NCBI GenBank assembly: GCA_018267275.1
Contig: JAFDYV010000004.1
Span: 715,601 to 779,600, forward strand
Direction of reading: 5' to 3'
Length of the DNA stretch: 64,000 bases
From: Bacteroidota bacterium
GTDB taxonomy: Bacteria; Bacteroidota; Bacteroidia; Cytophagales; Cyclobacteriaceae
Shown one piece after another: positions 34,564 through 43,225 of this stretch. The notes below the pieces were generated by a model, which made no database searches, had not been told where the DNA came from, and saw only the letters and a list, made by a program, of their open reading frames with translations. The translations under genes and the position numbers were made by a program. Position 1 is the stretch's first letter. Each line of letters starts with the position of its first letter.

Positions 34564-35307
34564 GTGGCATCAGCTAAGGAAAATATCGACCCTCAAAATT
34601 TGCCTCGGCACATTGCCGTTATTATGGACGGCAACGGACGTTGGGCAAAAAGCAAAGGTGCCGCGCGCATTTTTGGGCATCGCAATGCGATTGAGGCTGT
34701 GCGAAACGTGATTGAGGGTGCGGGAGAACTGGGTGTGGAGTACTTGACGCTTTACGCGTTCAGCACCGAAAATTGGGGAAGACCCAAAGATGAAGTGGAT
34801 GCATTGATGGAGCTTTTGGTCAATACACTAAAAAAAGAAATAGACTCGCTGCACAAAAATAAAGTAAGGTTGAAAACTATTGGAGACATAGCGCAATTGC
34901 CTTTCGACTGCCGTGTGAACTTGCGCGAGGCAATGGAACAGACCGCGCACAATACCGGCCTCACTTTATTTATTGCTCTCAATTACAGCGGCCGCTGGGA
35001 GATGTTGAAAGCAGTGAAGGCTCTTGCAGAAAAGATTAAGAGAGGCGAGTTGCATTCGGAACAGATTGATGAGGCAACGTTTGCAGCGCATTTAGAAACA
35101 GCGAACGTACCTGACCCCGAATTGTTGATTAGAACCAGCGGAGAAATGCGAGTGAGCAATTTTTTGCTTTGGCAGATTGCTTATACCGAGATATATATTA
35201 CCCCCACGCTATGGCCGGACTTCCGCAAAGAAGACCTATACATGGCCATCTGCGAATATCAAAAACGAGAGAGACGATTTGGAAAAGTGCTGACCCCTAT
35301 TGCGTAA
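34564..35307 (+). CDS. uppS: Isoprenyl transferase (undecaprenyl diphosphate synthase)
   Basis: The 247-residue product has cis-prenyltransferase motifs: I-M-D-G-N-G-R-W (Asp22), F-S-T-E-N-W, and L-I-R-T-S-G-E-M-R-V-S-N-F-L-L-W-Q. It extends farnesyl diphosphate with cis isoprene units to the C55 lipid carrier for peptidoglycan and O-antigen. The start is most likely GTG at 34564 because no upstream ATG exists and the promoter box lies just before it. bamA starts 4 bp after its stop. Confidence 0.96.
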   Translation: MASAKENIDPQNLPRHIAVIMDGNGRWAKSKGAARIFGHRNAIEAVRNVIEGAGELGVEYLTLYAFSTENWGRPKDEVDALMELLVNTLKKEIDSLHKNKVRLKTIGDIAQLPFDCRVNLREAMEQTAHNTGLTLFIALNYSGRWEMLKAVKALAEKIKRGELHSEQIDEATFAAHLETANVPDPELLIRTSGEMRVSNFLLWQIAYTEIYITPTLWPDFRKEDLYMAICEYQKRERRFGKVLTPIA

Positions 35308-35311
35308 TTGA

Positions 35312-38041
35312 ATGAACCGTATTTTACTGATTTTTCTTTTGTTGACGACACTTGCCAGCGAGGCACAGATACGTAGGCGTGCCCGAACCAACGCCACACA
35401 AGAGTCCACCGCCACAGGTGAATTGAATTACCGCGCTCCACAAGAATATACCATTGCAGGTATTGAAGTAAAGGGCTTGAATGTGCTTGATAAAAATGCG
35501 ATGGTGTCGCTCACGGGGCTTAAGGTGGGTGATAAAATAAAAATCCCAGGCGATGCAATTGCAAATGCCATCCGCAAATTATGGAAACACGGTCTTGTGG
35601 GGGATGCCACCATTTCGGTAGATCGCATTGAAGAAGGTAAAGTCTATTTGATTGTGGGGTTGGCAGAGCGCCCTCGACTCACCGACTTTTATTTTGACGG
35701 TATCAGCAAGGGAAAGATCAGCGGTTTGAAGGACGACCTCACGTTGATACGCGGAAAGATTGTGAACGATGCCACCATCCGCAATGCTGAGTTGGCGGTA
35801 AAGAAGCATTTTGTGAAGAAGGGATTCCTTAACACCAGTGTGAAGATTGTACAAGAACGCGATACACTTAACCGTGGTGGTGTGCGGTTACGCATTAACG
35901 TAGATCTTAAAGCAAAAGTGAAGATTCATGAAATTAAGTTTGAGGGCAACGATCAGATATCGAGCACCACGCTCAAAAAGAAGTTAAAGAAGACAAAAGA
36001 GCACCCTCGCATTTCCATCCACCGCGAAGTGTTGAAAACATTGATCAGCGCAGTAAAGGAGCCAGCCAATGTAAAGGAATTTTTCCGGGATTCGGCAGCC
36101 GAGAAAACCACTTGGAGGCAAGCGAAAGAATTCATCAACAGAACAGTAAAACCCAACTTCTTCGTTGGCTCTAAGTTCATCCGCACAGAGTATGAAGAAG
36201 ACAAGAAAAAGTTGATTTCGTTCTACAATACCCAAGGCTTCCGCGATGCCGAGATTGTATCTGATTCCATCTCAAATTACAATAGCAGTAAAATTGATAT
36301 TCACTTCAAGGTGAAAGAGGGTAGAAAGTACTATTTCCGCAACATTATTTGGACGGGCAACTACTTGTACACCGCAGCTACGCTCAACAAAGTGCTCGAC
36401 ATCAAAAAAGGTGATGTCTACAACCAAGAGATGATTGACAAGAAGACCACCTTCAATCCAAAAGGCGCTGACATCAGCGGCTTGTATATGGACGATGGTT
36501 ATTTGTTCTTCCGAGTTACCCCAGTAGAAGTTGCTGTGGCGGGCGATTCGATCGATGTAGAGATGCGCATTTTTGAGGGCGAGCAAGCGACCATTGATGA
36601 AGTGACCATTACAGGAAATGAACGCACCAGCGACCATGTTATCCGCAGGGAATTGACTACCATTCCAGGTCAAAAATTCCGGAGAGCAGACATCATTCGC
36701 ACGCAGCAACAGCTCTCGCAAATGGGGTATTTCAACCCACAAAAAATCGAACAAGACATTCGCCCCAATCCGGCAAACGGAACTGTTAACATCGGTTGGA
36801 AAGTGGAAGAACAATCCAATGACCAAGTGCAGCTCTCAGGTGGTTGGGGTGGTTTCTTCGGTTTCGTAGGCACGGTGGGTCTTACCTTCAATAATTTTTC
36901 TTTGCGCAACGTACCGCACATTAAGAAATGGAGACCGTTGCCTGTAGGTGATGGCCAGCGTTTGTCACTGCAAGTGCAAGCCAATGGTCAATCATTTCAG
37001 AGTTATAATATTTCGTTTACCGAGCCGTGGCTGGGCGGTCGCAGACCAAATGCACTTACCATCAGCTTGAACCACTCTGTGTCGCGCCTTCCTACACGCG
37101 ATTTGCGCGGAGGTCTTGCTTTCAACGACAATGCCTCGCTCCGTCAGTCTGGTATTACTGTTGGCTTCGGGCGCAGATTAGAGTGGCCCGACAACTATTT
37201 TTCGCTCACACATTCATTGTCGTATTTGGTGTATGACTATGCAAACTATTTCGGTTCGGCCACACTGCCTACCGTTGGTGTTACCCGCAACTTCAAGTTG
37301 AATACCACGTTGGCGCGCAATAGCATAGATAATCCGATGTTCCCTACGGCCGGCTCTTCTGTTTCGCTCAGCTTGGATTTAACACCGCCCTATTCCATTT
37401 TCCGCAGCGCGGAATACTACAACGATGTAAACCAGCGCTATCAGTTTATAGAGTTGCACAAGTGGATGCTCGACACCAAGTTTTACGTAAAAGTGGTGGG
37501 CAGCAAAAAGCCGCAAGGCCGCAGTTTGGTGCTGGAAGCAAAAGCACATATGGGCTTTATAGGTACCTACAATGACAAAGTCGGCCCCGGCCCATTTGAA
37601 AGATTCTTGGTGGGTGGTGCGGGTTTGGCCGGTGGTTTCAACTCTTTTGTATTGGGCCAAGACATTATAGGCCTGAGAGGTTATTTGGATAATCAGGTAA
37701 CTCCGCCTCTATATGCCGCCCGCGGGTCGCGTGCAGTAAATGGCATTGAAGGAGGTATTGTGTACAACAAGTTTGGCTTTGAGTTGCGCTATCCGGTAGT
37801 TACGAGCCAATCGGCAACTGTATACGGTTTTGTATTCACCGAAGCAGGCAACAACTGGGACAATTATCAGCTGTTCAATCCGTTTGATTTGTATCGTTCC
37901 GCTGGGTTTGGCGCTCGCATTTTTATGCCCGCATTTGGCTTGATTGGGTTGAATTGGGCTTACGGGTTTGACAAGCTGCCGAACGCGCGAGACGTAAGTG
38001 GATCGCAGTTCCACTTCACAATCGGTCAGCAAATCAGATAA
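35312..38041 (+). CDS. bamA: Outer-membrane protein assembly factor BamA
   Basis: The 909-residue product has a signal peptide (L-L-T-T-L-A-S-E-A-Q), a POTRA series from about residue 45 to 500 (for example I-A-G-I-E-V-K-G-L-N-V-L, K-V-K-I-H-E-I-K-F-E-G-N and I-D-E-V-T-I-T-G-N-E-R-T), and a C-terminal barrel ending in F-H-F-T-I-G-Q-Q-I-R. The barrel includes the L6-type motif V-L-G-Q-D-I-I-G-L-R-G-Y, a variant of V-R-G-Y/F. It inserts outer-membrane proteins. It lies between uppS and two Skp-like chaperone genes. Confidence 0.95.
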   Translation: MNRILLIFLLLTTLASEAQIRRRARTNATQESTATGELNYRAPQEYTIAGIEVKGLNVLDKNAMVSLTGLKVGDKIKIPGDAIANAIRKLWKHGLVGDATISVDRIEEGKVYLIVGLAERPRLTDFYFDGISKGKISGLKDDLTLIRGKIVNDATIRNAELAVKKHFVKKGFLNTSVKIVQERDTLNRGGVRLRINVDLKAKVKIHEIKFEGNDQISSTTLKKKLKKTKEHPRISIHREVLKTLISAVKEPANVKEFFRDSAAEKTTWRQAKEFINRTVKPNFFVGSKFIRTEYEEDKKKLISFYNTQGFRDAEIVSDSISNYNSSKIDIHFKVKEGRKYYFRNIIWTGNYLYTAATLNKVLDIKKGDVYNQEMIDKKTTFNPKGADISGLYMDDGYLFFRVTPVEVAVAGDSIDVEMRIFEGEQATIDEVTITGNERTSDHVIRRELTTIPGQKFRRADIIRTQQQLSQMGYFNPQKIEQDIRPNPANGTVNIGWKVEEQSNDQVQLSGGWGGFFGFVGTVGLTFNNFSLRNVPHIKKWRPLPVGDGQRLSLQVQANGQSFQSYNISFTEPWLGGRRPNALTISLNHSVSRLPTRDLRGGLAFNDNASLRQSGITVGFGRRLEWPDNYFSLTHSLSYLVYDYANYFGSATLPTVGVTRNFKLNTTLARNSIDNPMFPTAGSSVSLSLDLTPPYSIFRSAEYYNDVNQRYQFIELHKWMLDTKFYVKVVGSKKPQGRSLVLEAKAHMGFIGTYNDKVGPGPFERFLVGGAGLAGGFNSFVLGQDIIGLRGYLDNQVTPPLYAARGSRAVNGIEGGIVYNKFGFELRYPVVTSQSATVYGFVFTEAGNNWDNYQLFNPFDLYRSAGFGARIFMPAFGLIGLNWAYGFDKLPNARDVSGSQFHFTIGQQIR

Positions 38042-38044
38042 AAA

Positions 38045-38578
38045 ATGAGGAAATTAGCCTTCATTGCCTGCTTTTTCATTTTCGGCCTGAATTTTGTCAA
38101 TGCACAGAAGTTCGGGTACTTTGACTCTGGCTATGTACTGAGTAAAATGCCTGAATATGCCAAAGCGCAGGGCGAGATTGATCAGCTTTCTGCCGCGTGG
38201 CAAAAAGAAATTGAAGAGATGCAAGGTAAGGTAGATGCCTTGTACCGCGCATTTCAAGCAGAACAGGTACTATTGACAGAAGAAATGAAGAATGAGCGCC
38301 TGGAGGAAATAAAACGGAAGGAAAACGAGCTGAAAGACTACCAGAAAAAGGTTTTTGGTTTTGGTGGACTCTTTTTTTTGAAAAAACAAGAATTGATTAA
38401 ACCTTTGCAGGATAAGGTATTTGATGCGGTAGCAAAAGTGGCAAAAACGAACCGGTTGGCGATTGTCTTTGATAAATCGGCAGAACTGGTGATGATTTAC
38501 ACCGACCCGCGGCACGATTACACCGACTTTGTTTTGGAAGAACTAGGATTAGGCGACCCGAATGATAAAATAAAATAA
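38045..38578 (+). CDS. OmpH/Skp-like periplasmic chaperone
   Basis: The 177-residue product has a signal peptide (F-G-L-N-F-V-N-A-Q) and the OmpH start K-F-G-Y-F-D-S-G-Y-V-L-S-K-M-P-E-Y. A long charged coiled coil follows, then a C-terminal beta part. Skp-type trimers hold unfolded outer-membrane proteins for the Bam complex. It starts 3 bp after bamA and is one of two adjacent copies. Confidence 0.92.
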   Translation: MRKLAFIACFFIFGLNFVNAQKFGYFDSGYVLSKMPEYAKAQGEIDQLSAAWQKEIEEMQGKVDALYRAFQAEQVLLTEEMKNERLEEIKRKENELKDYQKKVFGFGGLFFLKKQELIKPLQDKVFDAVAKVAKTNRLAIVFDKSAELVMIYTDPRHDYTDFVLEELGLGDPNDKIK

Positions 38579-38596
38579 ACCAGTAACTAAATTAAG

Positions 38597-39154
38597 ATGA
38601 GAACACTTTTCGTAGCACTGCTTTGCGGATTAGCACTAACAACCGCGCAAGCTCAAACTCAGAAAATTGGATTTGCAGATTGGGAATATATCTTCAGCCA
38701 AATGCCGCAATACAAACAAATTGACAGCGAGTTGAAGACGCATGGCTCGCAGCTGGAGAACACAATGAAAGCCAAGCAGCAGGATTTTGAAGCAAAATAT
38801 AAGGCTTACCAAGCAATGCCTGCCACTACACCAGAAGCGATTCGCGCTGATAAGGAAAGAGAGTTACAGCAATTGCAAGAAGGCTTCCAGAAGTTTCAAC
38901 AAGAGGCACAGGCATCTTTGCAAAAAAAGCAAGCTGACTTAATGGCTCCAATCATGGAAAAAATCGGAAAAGCAATTGAAGAAGTAGCAAAGGAGAATGG
39001 TTATAGCTTCATCATCAATCCGCAAATTTCAGGTGGTGTAGATATTTTGTTGTATAGTGATGACCAATACGATATTTCAAACTTGGTATTGAAGAAGTTC
39101 GGTATCACACCTGCACCGGCCGCTGCAAATACTACACCTGTTAAGAAGCCTTAA
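38597..39154 (+). CDS. OmpH/Skp-like periplasmic chaperone
   Basis: The 185-residue product has a signal peptide (L-A-L-T-T-A-Q-A-Q), the start K-I-G-F-A-D-W-E-Y-I-F-S-Q-M-P-Q-Y and a Gln/Lys-rich coiled coil (L-Q-Q-L-Q-E-G-F-Q-K-F-Q-Q-E). It is a paralog of the previous gene, 18 bp away, with an extended Ala/Pro/Thr-rich tail. The operon ends with a strong terminator. Confidence 0.92.
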   Translation: MRTLFVALLCGLALTTAQAQTQKIGFADWEYIFSQMPQYKQIDSELKTHGSQLENTMKAKQQDFEAKYKAYQAMPATTPEAIRADKERELQQLQEGFQKFQQEAQASLQKKQADLMAPIMEKIGKAIEEVAKENGYSFIINPQISGGVDILLYSDDQYDISNLVLKKFGITPAPAAANTTPVKKP

Positions 39155-39174
39155 AAATATTTCGCTTTTTGTTA

Positions 39175-39204
39175 AAGCCCTTGCTAAAACAAGGGCTTTT
39201 TTTA
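39175..39204 (+). terminator. Intrinsic terminator of the uppS-bamA-ompH operon
   Basis: A perfect 10-bp stem (AAAGCCCTTG at 39175-39184, CAAGGGCTTT at 39191-39200) with a 6-nt loop is followed by more T (to 39204). It lies between two convergent genes and probably serves both, since the opposite strand also reads a stem with a T-run. Confidence 0.92.
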
Positions 39205-39687
39205 TTCTCCTATTTTTTTGACAATCTCTCGTTTAGGTATGCGGATGCCGAGCACTGCCACCAGTTCTTCTGATCCGTCTGCGCGCGTTTGCATCATTGG
39301 TTTTGTGTAAAGTAGCGAATCGGTGCCGAGCTTTTGAATATTGTCTCCCAACTGTGTTGCGCCACCTGCCAGGTAAGCTTCCACTATTTTCTTTTCTACT
39401 TCGCGCAGCAGCGAATCACTTTGGGTAAGAGCCACAATAGAAACGCTGTAAACACGCTGAAGCGAATCTATAATGGTACGATTTTTTAGTTGTTTGTCTC
39501 GCTTCTCCAATGGAAGTGCTATGGCGCGGCCAATGCCGAAGGCAGTCTCCGTAATTTCGGCTTCAGATATTTTTTTGATTTGGCTCGATTCCATTTCTTC
39601 TTTGATCTTGCGCTTCTGCTCATCAGACAAACGGCCGTTGCAAGCCGGCAAGGCAATTGCCAAAATGATAATACCCCATTTCATCAT
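39202..39687 (-). CDS. Small lipoprotein of unknown function
   Basis: The 161-residue product has a lipoprotein signal (I-I-L-A-I-A-L-P-A-C, Cys about 16) followed by a charged helical region (L-S-D-E-Q-K-R-K-I-K-E-E-M) and an internal segment with Gly/Ala-rich turns. No family is recognised. A second Met next to the first allows a start at 39684. Confidence 0.6.
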   Translation of the reverse strand: MMKWGIIILAIALPACNGRLSDEQKRKIKEEMESSQIKKISEAEITETAFGIGRAIALPLEKRDKQLKNRTIIDSLQRVYSVSIVALTQSDSLLREVEKKIVEAYLAGGATQLGDNIQKLGTDSLLYTKPMMQTRADGSEELVAVLGIRIPKREIVKKIGE

Positions 39688-39762
39688 TTTAATACTATTG
39701 GTGTGCCCAAATCTAGAATCTTCTACGCCAAATCTGAAATCTAAAATAAACTTACCTTTGCC

Positions 39763-39770
39763 CCTGTTTT
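39763..39770 (+). promoter_or_regulatory. TAnnTTTG promoter box of prfA
   Basis: TACCTTTG matches the -7 consensus; the prfA ATG begins 7 nt after its last G, the same spacing as at mutS. Confidence 0.55.
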
Positions 39771-39776
39771 TTAGCT

Positions 39777-40844
39777 ATGATTGAAAAGTTAACTGAAATA
39801 AAGAACCGCTTCGAAGAAATAGGGCAACTATTGGTTCAACCCGCAACCCTCAGCGACCCAAAGAAGTTTGGGCAACTAAGCAAAGAATACCGCGAATTGG
39901 AAAGGGTGGTGGTCAAATTCGATGCCTACCAAAACGCCATTGATGGGTTAAAGCATGCCAAGGATTTGCTGACCAAGGAGAAAGACCCCGAAATGCGCGA
40001 GTTGGCAAAACTGGAGATTGAAGAGTTAGAACCCAAGGTGGAATCATTGGAAGGCGAGATCAAAGAGCTATTGATGCCCAAAGACCCCAACGATTACAAA
40101 AATTGTATTTTGGAAATTAGGGCGGGCACAGGTGGCGATGAGGCAGCAATTTTTGCGGGCGATTTGTGGCGTATGTACCAGCGCTACTGCGACCGAGTTG
40201 GTTTAAAAATGTCGGTGCTGGATGTAACGGAGGGCACCGCTGGTGGATACAAAGAAGTAATCAGCAGCGTGGAGGGAGAGGGCGCCTATGGAATTTTCAA
40301 ATATGAATCTGGCGTGCATCGCGTGCAGCGTGTACCGGAAACTGAAACGCAAGGCCGCGTGCATACCTCAGCTGCTTCAGTAGTAGTATTGCCTGAGGCA
40401 GAAGATGTAGATGTGGAAATCAATCCAGCAGATATTGAAGTGATTACATCCCGTTCTGGTGGTGCAGGTGGGCAGAACGTAAACAAGGTGGAAACCAAAG
40501 TGCAGATGACGCACAAGCCTACGGGCATTGTGATTACTTGCCAGGTAGAAAGATCGCAGCATGGCAACCGCGCGCGTGCAATGGTAATGTTACGTGCAAA
40601 GCTTTATGAACTTGAGCTCGAAAAGAAAAATGCAGGAATTACTGCCTCGCGCAAGAGCCAAGTGCGCAGTGGCGACCGCTCAGAAAAAATTAGAACCTAC
40701 AACTATCCGCAAAGCCGTGTGACGGATCACCGAATCGGCTTCACTCAATATAATCTTCCGGCTGTAATGAATGGTGATATCGATGAATTCATCAATCAAC
40801 TGAAGATTGCTGAAACTGCTGAAAAGATGGCGAACGCTAATTGA
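39777..40844 (+). CDS. prfA: Peptide chain release factor 1
   Basis: The 355-residue product has the RF1 layout: an N-terminal helical domain, the codon-reading P-E-T tripeptide at 187-189 in [10 protein letters not shown] (RF1 type P-x-T, so it reads UAA/UAG, not UGA), and the catalytic G-G-Q at 231-233. It ends translation at UAA and UAG, which bears on the amber codon at 4792. Its length is normal. A long inverted repeat lies just after the stop. Confidence 0.96.
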   Translation: MIEKLTEIKNRFEEIGQLLVQPATLSDPKKFGQLSKEYRELERVVVKFDAYQNAIDGLKHAKDLLTKEKDPEMRELAKLEIEELEPKVESLEGEIKELLMPKDPNDYKNCILEIRAGTGGDEAAIFAGDLWRMYQRYCDRVGLKMSVLDVTEGTAGGYKEVISSVEGEGAYGIFKYESGVHRVQRVPETETQGRVHTSAASVVVLPEAEDVDVEINPADIEVITSRSGGAGGQNVNKVETKVQMTHKPTGIVITCQVERSQHGNRARAMVMLRAKLYELELEKKNAGITASRKSQVRSGDRSEKIRTYNYPQSRVTDHRIGFTQYNLPAVMNGDIDEFINQLKIAETAEKMANAN

Positions 40845-40913
40845 TTCGGTGATTTGCTAATTCGATGATTCGATAATCGTGAATCATCAACAAATTAGCA
40901 CATCAACGAATCA
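40842..40913. repeat. Long imperfect inverted repeat between prfA and the LPP20-like gene
   Basis: A left arm at 40842-40871 and a right arm at 40881-40913 form a near-complete hairpin with a 9-nt loop, built from GATTCG/GATTTG-like units. It overlaps the prfA stop and ends just before the convergent gene. It may terminate both transcripts and resembles self-complementary filler seen in Cytophagales intergenic spaces. Confidence 0.7.
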
Positions 40914-40919
40914 GCAAAT

Positions 40920-41459
40920 CTAATTCTCTTCGCTGTTCTTGATTTGCTCGTCCAGTATTTTGTTGATGAGTTCCATCTGGCGTTCGTTGATCTGGTTGCT
41001 CACCTTTGCCTGTTTCTTCATGAAGCGGAACATCGCATTCTTTTTGATTTCGTACGCAATGAACACCGTGTATTTCTTTTCTTTTTCGTTATAGAATTTT
41101 TTCTCGCCCACCTTTCGAAGGTCTGCCAACTCAGTATCCATCACTTGGCGTGCCAGGCTTTGAAACTTCTCCGCCACATCGGCACCGCGCTCGTTTTCGG
41201 TTTGACCCATGTAATTGTCCGCAACCTGCTTCATCGTTGTGTTTACCTGACCGGCCAAAAATGTTTTGGCCTCCATGTCGGCTTTACCGCGTGCAATGTT
41301 GTCTGAAGAACTTTCTCCTTTGCCACTGGCGCGGAAGAATCGGTTGTTAGATTCATATGCAGAGCCACTAAACGGTTCTTTCACTTTTTGTCCGAAAGGG
41401 CTGTTGGCGCAAGAAGAAAAGACTAAAACGGCTAGAATCGCAAAAACAATGGCTTTCAT
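40920..41459 (-). CDS. LPP20-like lipoprotein
   Basis: The 179-residue product has a lipoprotein signal (V-L-V-F-S-S-C, Cys17) and the LPP20-family arrangement: R-A-S-G-K-G-E-S-S-S-D-N-I-A-R-G-K-A-D-M-E-A-K, then an F-Y-N-E-K-E-K-K-Y-T-V-F-I-A-Y-E strand and a C-terminal helix. The family is an uncharacterised outer-membrane lipoprotein group. Confidence 0.75.
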   Translation of the reverse strand: MKAIVFAILAVLVFSSCANSPFGQKVKEPFSGSAYESNNRFFRASGKGESSSDNIARGKADMEAKTFLAGQVNTTMKQVADNYMGQTENERGADVAEKFQSLARQVMDTELADLRKVGEKKFYNEKEKKYTVFIAYEIKKNAMFRFMKKQAKVSNQINERQMELINKILDEQIKNSEEN

Positions 41460-41529
41460 AGTTGTCGAGTTTATTTTGCGAAAATAAGGAAAAATTGTGC
41501 CAGAGTGTCCCCCATCCCAAAACTGCCAT

Positions 41530-41537
41530 TATCTTTG
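41530..41537 (+). promoter_or_regulatory. TAnnTTTG promoter box before the gene at 41544
   Basis: TATCTTTG matches the -7 consensus. It is followed by two ATG codons at 41541 and 41544; the second lies 7 nt after the last G, the spacing seen at mutS and prfA, which favours it as the start. Confidence 0.5.
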
Positions 41538-41543
41538 GGTATG

Positions 41544-42131
41544 ATGAAAAGCAAAATAGTTCTATCCTTGACCCTGATAACATGTTCAATATTTGGGTTT
41601 TCGCAAACAGCCGAAGAGATCAGTTCACTCGCCCAAAAAACTTGTGATTGCTTATCGGGTAAGACAATTGATTTCAAAGACAAGTCGGCCGTGCAAGTAG
41701 CTTTAGGGCTTTGCTTGATGGATGGAATTCAGAGCTTGAATTTGCAGGTTGAACTTTCAGACGCAGGAGCGATGCAGGAGTTGGGAAGAAAGGTTGGCGT
41801 TGTAATGGTTGGAAAGTGCCCTAAGGTGTTTGAAGTATTGGTCAAAGATGAAATGGCTAAGAGATCTTCAGAAGAAGCAAACTCGGTCTCGGGCAAAGTG
41901 AAGGCCGTGGACGCAAAGGATTACTTGACCATCACATTAGTAGAAGACTCCGGCAAAGAGCACAAAATATTATGGATTTATTATTTTGAAGGATCGGATC
42001 AATATGTTCAAGATCCCCGATTATTGAAAGGCAAGAACGTGACGATTGATTACACAATGAAAGAAGTCTATATGGAAAAATCCAAGGAATACGTGACCTC
42101 TAAGCAAGCCGTCAAGATGGTTACCCACTGA
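41544..42131 (+). CDS. Exported protein of unknown function
   Basis: The 195-residue product has a signal peptide (S-L-T-L-I-T-C-S-I-F-G-F-S-Q). A helical domain with cysteines (C-D-C, G-L-C-L) follows, then a small C-terminal beta region (V-S-G-K-V-K-A-V-D, Y-L-T-I-T-L-V-E-D) that looks like an OB-like fold. No family is recognised. The second of two tandem ATGs is chosen from the promoter-box spacing; an earlier frame start at 41505 is out of place. Confidence 0.6.
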   Translation: MKSKIVLSLTLITCSIFGFSQTAEEISSLAQKTCDCLSGKTIDFKDKSAVQVALGLCLMDGIQSLNLQVELSDAGAMQELGRKVGVVMVGKCPKVFEVLVKDEMAKRSSEEANSVSGKVKAVDAKDYLTITLVEDSGKEHKILWIYYFEGSDQYVQDPRLLKGKNVTIDYTMKEVYMEKSKEYVTSKQAVKMVTH

Positions 42132-42204
42132 TTTTCCCACAAAGTTCATAAGTTTTTTCCCTCGGCATTTTACCCAGCGACCGATTAGTCGTATCATAGT
42201 CAAA

Positions 42205-42756
42205 ATGCCTCCACAAATTGACCTTGCTATTGTTTTAAAGGCCAAAGCTGGCGATACCGCGGCCTTTCGGCAGTTGGTACAAGTATACCAGTCGTATTTG
42301 TATTCGGTTGCCTATCGCTACCTGGGTGCCGTGCACGAGGCAGAAGACGCAGTGCAGGAAACATTTGTGAAAACTTGGAAAAACCTAAGTCAATATAGGG
42401 CAGAAACAAAATTCAGTACATGGCTTTACCGTGTTTTGATCAATCATTGCCTTGACATTAGAAAACAAAGTGTATTTCGAGCAATGCGGAATTTGGTAGA
42501 CTTTGAAGCCACTGATCAGGTATCAGCTTATACCACGCCATTCACAGAACTGGCACAGGCTGAGCTAAACCTGGCGATTCAACAAGCCGCTGAGGCCCTG
42601 ACAGGAAAGCAAAAGATGGTGTTTGTGTTGCGCGATTTAGAAGGATTGGAGTCAGCAGAGGTGTGTCAATTATTGGACCTGGACGAAACGCAAGTGAAAA
42701 GCAATTTGTACTACGCCCGAAAAAAGATGTATGAGCTTTTAAAAGATAAGATTTGA
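42205..42756 (+). CDS. ECF sigma factor
   Basis: The 183-residue product has sigma-70 region 2 (H-E-A-E-D-A-V-Q-E-T-F-V-K-T-W and F-S-T-W-L-Y-R-V) and region 4 (L-R-D-L-E-G-L-E-S-A-E-V-C-Q-L-L-D-L-D). It is a normal-length ECF factor, separated by 6 bp from an anti-sigma gene that starts C-x23-H-x3-C-x2-C. Confidence 0.93.
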   Translation: MPPQIDLAIVLKAKAGDTAAFRQLVQVYQSYLYSVAYRYLGAVHEAEDAVQETFVKTWKNLSQYRAETKFSTWLYRVLINHCLDIRKQSVFRAMRNLVDFEATDQVSAYTTPFTELAQAELNLAIQQAAEALTGKQKMVFVLRDLEGLESAEVCQLLDLDETQVKSNLYYARKKMYELLKDKI

Positions 42757-42762
42757 ACAACT

Positions 42763-43224
42763 ATGAAATGCAGTGATTGGGAAAAGCAAATCTGGGTACT
42801 GCCGGAGTTATCGGAAGATGACCGACAGCAAGTGCTCGCGCATGCGGAAAAATGTGAAAACTGTGCATCACAGCTAGTACACGCAAAAAAGCTTGCTGCG
42901 TTTACTGCGGCCACCCAGTTGGCTGAGCCTGCGAATGCAGGCCGCCTGACCAGCCAAATCATGCAGTCAATTGTGGGCACGCCTGCATCAACTCCGTCAA
43001 TCCTGGAATGGATAATGAACTACGGCTTGCGTGCAACATCCATGGCTCTGGTCGTTTGGTTCATCATAGAACAAGTGCCGGCAGAGCAAATCAGCAAGCG
43101 GATATCTAGTTCCGCCAACGTGACTTTAAGCACACCTCAGTTTTTTGATGTGTACCGAGACAGCCGGTCTTCTAAAAACATTTCTTTTTATGCACAATAT
43201 CAAAAACTCAAAAACAATAAATGA
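42763..43224 (+). CDS. Zinc-finger anti-sigma factor (ZAS type)
   Basis: The 153-residue product has a zinc-binding anti-sigma domain with Cys3, His27, Cys31 and Cys34 (H-x3-C-x2-C), a Lys/Glu-rich middle, and one membrane helix (about 86-104). It would hold the adjacent ECF sigma factor until a signal arrives. It lies 6 bp after the sigma gene and 1 bp before the next gene. Confidence 0.88.
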   Translation: MKCSDWEKQIWVLPELSEDDRQQVLAHAEKCENCASQLVHAKKLAAFTAATQLAEPANAGRLTSQIMQSIVGTPASTPSILEWIMNYGLRATSMALVVWFIIEQVPAEQISKRISSSANVTLSTPQFFDVYRDSRSSKNISFYAQYQKLKNNK

Positions 43225-43225
43225 G

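Noticed and set aside
37379..37660. Minus-strand frames inside bamA and other long genes
   Set aside because: They are shadow frames of strongly supported genes with poor composition and no motifs.
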